From JAISXK01 sp031549625 (GTDB taxonomy: Bacteria > Bacillota > Clostridia > Christensenellales > CAG-138): a stretch of DNA of 5,641 bases. Made by a program: the position numbers and the translations under genes. The stretch covers positions 1-5,641 of the forward strand of contig JAVBPK010000002.1 of the NCBI GenBank assembly GCA_031549625.1. The letters run 5' to 3'. Under the pieces are notes generated by a model. That model was not told the origin of the DNA. It saw nothing but the letters and a program-made list of their open reading frames with translations, and searched no databases. Below, in pieces: positions 4,910-5,641 of this stretch. The stretch's first letter is position 1, and every line of letters starts with the position of its first letter.

Positions 4910-5641
4910 ATGAATATTTTTAGTATCGGCCAAATGGCAAAGTTGAATTCCGTAAGCGAAAAAGCTCTGCGCATTTACCACAGGGAGGGTTTGCTGATCC
5001 CCCAGTACGTGGATGAGCGCACCGGATACAGATATTATACACTCCAGCAATCGGCCACGCTCGATATGATTCTGCAAATGAAAGAACTGGGGTTATCCTT
5101 AAACGCCATCAAAGAAATCATCTATCAGAAGGATATGCGGGTTTTGCGGCAGACCATGGAAGAGCATATCCAATTGATCGATCAAAAGATAAACGTTTTG
5201 GCCCAGGCCAAAACCATAGCTTTAAAAATAGTCGACCAGTGCCACTTGTGCACCAATAAGCCGGATTCTAAAAAAATCACAATTGAAGAATTCCCCGACC
5301 GAAAAATATTAAATTTTCGCATCCCCACCTATTGCGTAACAAGCGAGCCCGATTGCGCTTCAAGCGCGCTGGATGCGTGGGAACGCGGTTTGCGCAATGT
5401 GAAAGATCAATTCCTGTCACGTGGTTTGCCGCTCTCGTTGTTTCGCAATGTTGGCTGCATGATTACAAAAGAAAATTTGCTCAAACGAAACATACAATTT
5501 AGCGATGCGTTTATCTTTCTGGATGACGAGAGCAACGTTCTGCCCGATGCCGTCATAAAAGGCGGAAAATTCGTCTGTACGTATTGCGACGGCATGACTG
5601 CGCCTGATGGCAGCTACAAAGAAGAATCCATTTTACAGAGA
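4910..5641 (+). CDS. MerR-family transcriptional regulator with GyrI-like effector domain (partial, 3' end outside)
   Basis: The first 244 residues are visible; the frame is open at the window edge. The N-terminal winged helix-turn-helix is typical of the family: FSIGQMAKLNSVSEKALRIY (4-23), then YHREGLLIP and RTGYRYY (37-43). A helical dimerisation segment runs at about 75-110. From about 123 (ITIEEFPDRKILNFRIP) the sequence resembles the GyrI/BmrR-type ligand-binding fold, suggesting a small-molecule or stress ligand that cannot be named. Cysteines are frequent: Cys111-x-x-Cys114 at the linker, Cys142, Cys149, Cys183 and Cys223-x-x-Cys226. Redox or metal sensing is therefore possible but unproven. 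ATG 4910 has only a weak AGG site at 4900-4902 with a 7-base gap, in keeping with low regulator levels. It is divergent from the cytochrome operon, whose promoter has the MerR architecture, so it is the likely activator. Confidence 0.92.
   Translation, partial: MNIFSIGQMAKLNSVSEKALRIYHREGLLIPQYVDERTGYRYYTLQQSATLDMILQMKELGLSLNAIKEIIYQKDMRVLRQTMEEHIQLIDQKINVLAQAKTIALKIVDQCHLCTNKPDSKKITIEEFPDRKILNFRIPTYCVTSEPDCASSALDAWERGLRNVKDQFLSRGLPLSLFRNVGCMITKENLLKRNIQFSDAFIFLDDESNVLPDAVIKGGKFVCTYCDGMTAPDGSYKEESILQR

Noticed and set aside
5240..5590. CxxC pairs of the regulator as haem c attachment sites
   Set aside because: Neither CHLCT nor CTYCD has the histidine that must follow the second cysteine, and the protein is cytoplasmic.

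Overview
The window looks like a chromosomal segment of an anaerobic, probably Gram-positive bacterium of the Clostridia type. This is inferred from a Sec-type lipoprotein with an extracellular multiheme domain, system II cytochrome c biogenesis, strong AGGAGG-type ribosome sites, a MerR/GyrI-type regulator and clostridial-looking dispersed palindromes. No species can be named from the sequence alone.

Layout. Positions 1-294 (+) hold the end of an open frame that resembles the C-terminus of VanW-family proteins. It runs into a cluster of short palindromes (about 123-253) that looks like a dispersed repeat. Positions 287-4702 (-) hold one tightly packed operon. In transcription order it contains: a 546-residue lipoprotein joining a triheme cytochrome c domain to a sulfite-oxidase-like molybdopterin domain (4702-3062); resB (3049-2114), interrupted by an in-frame amber codon, with its C-terminal part open in the same frame to 1808; ccsA/resC (1811-1014); and a Cys-based tyrosine phosphatase (1021-287). 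From 4910 to the window end (+) there is a divergent MerR-family regulator, cut off at residue 244.

How the parts fit. The cytochrome needs covalent haem attachment outside the membrane, and ResB plus CcsA form the system II synthase that does this, so the operon carries its own maturation machinery. Its promoter has the architecture controlled by MerR-family activators: TTGACT, a 19-bp spacer and TATACT, with a dyad over the spacer. An ordinary-looking promoter for the regulator lies back-to-back 6 bp away. The simplest reading is an inducible extracellular redox module whose inducer and electron acceptor are unknown.

The most notable points are the amber codon inside resB, the haem/molybdopterin fusion carrying a Sec rather than a Tat signal, the MerR promoter, a perfect 13-bp hairpin inside resB, and the palindrome cluster that appears to supply the C-terminus of the VanW-like frame. 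No rRNA, tRNA, CRISPR array, insertion sequence or classical T-tract terminator was seen.
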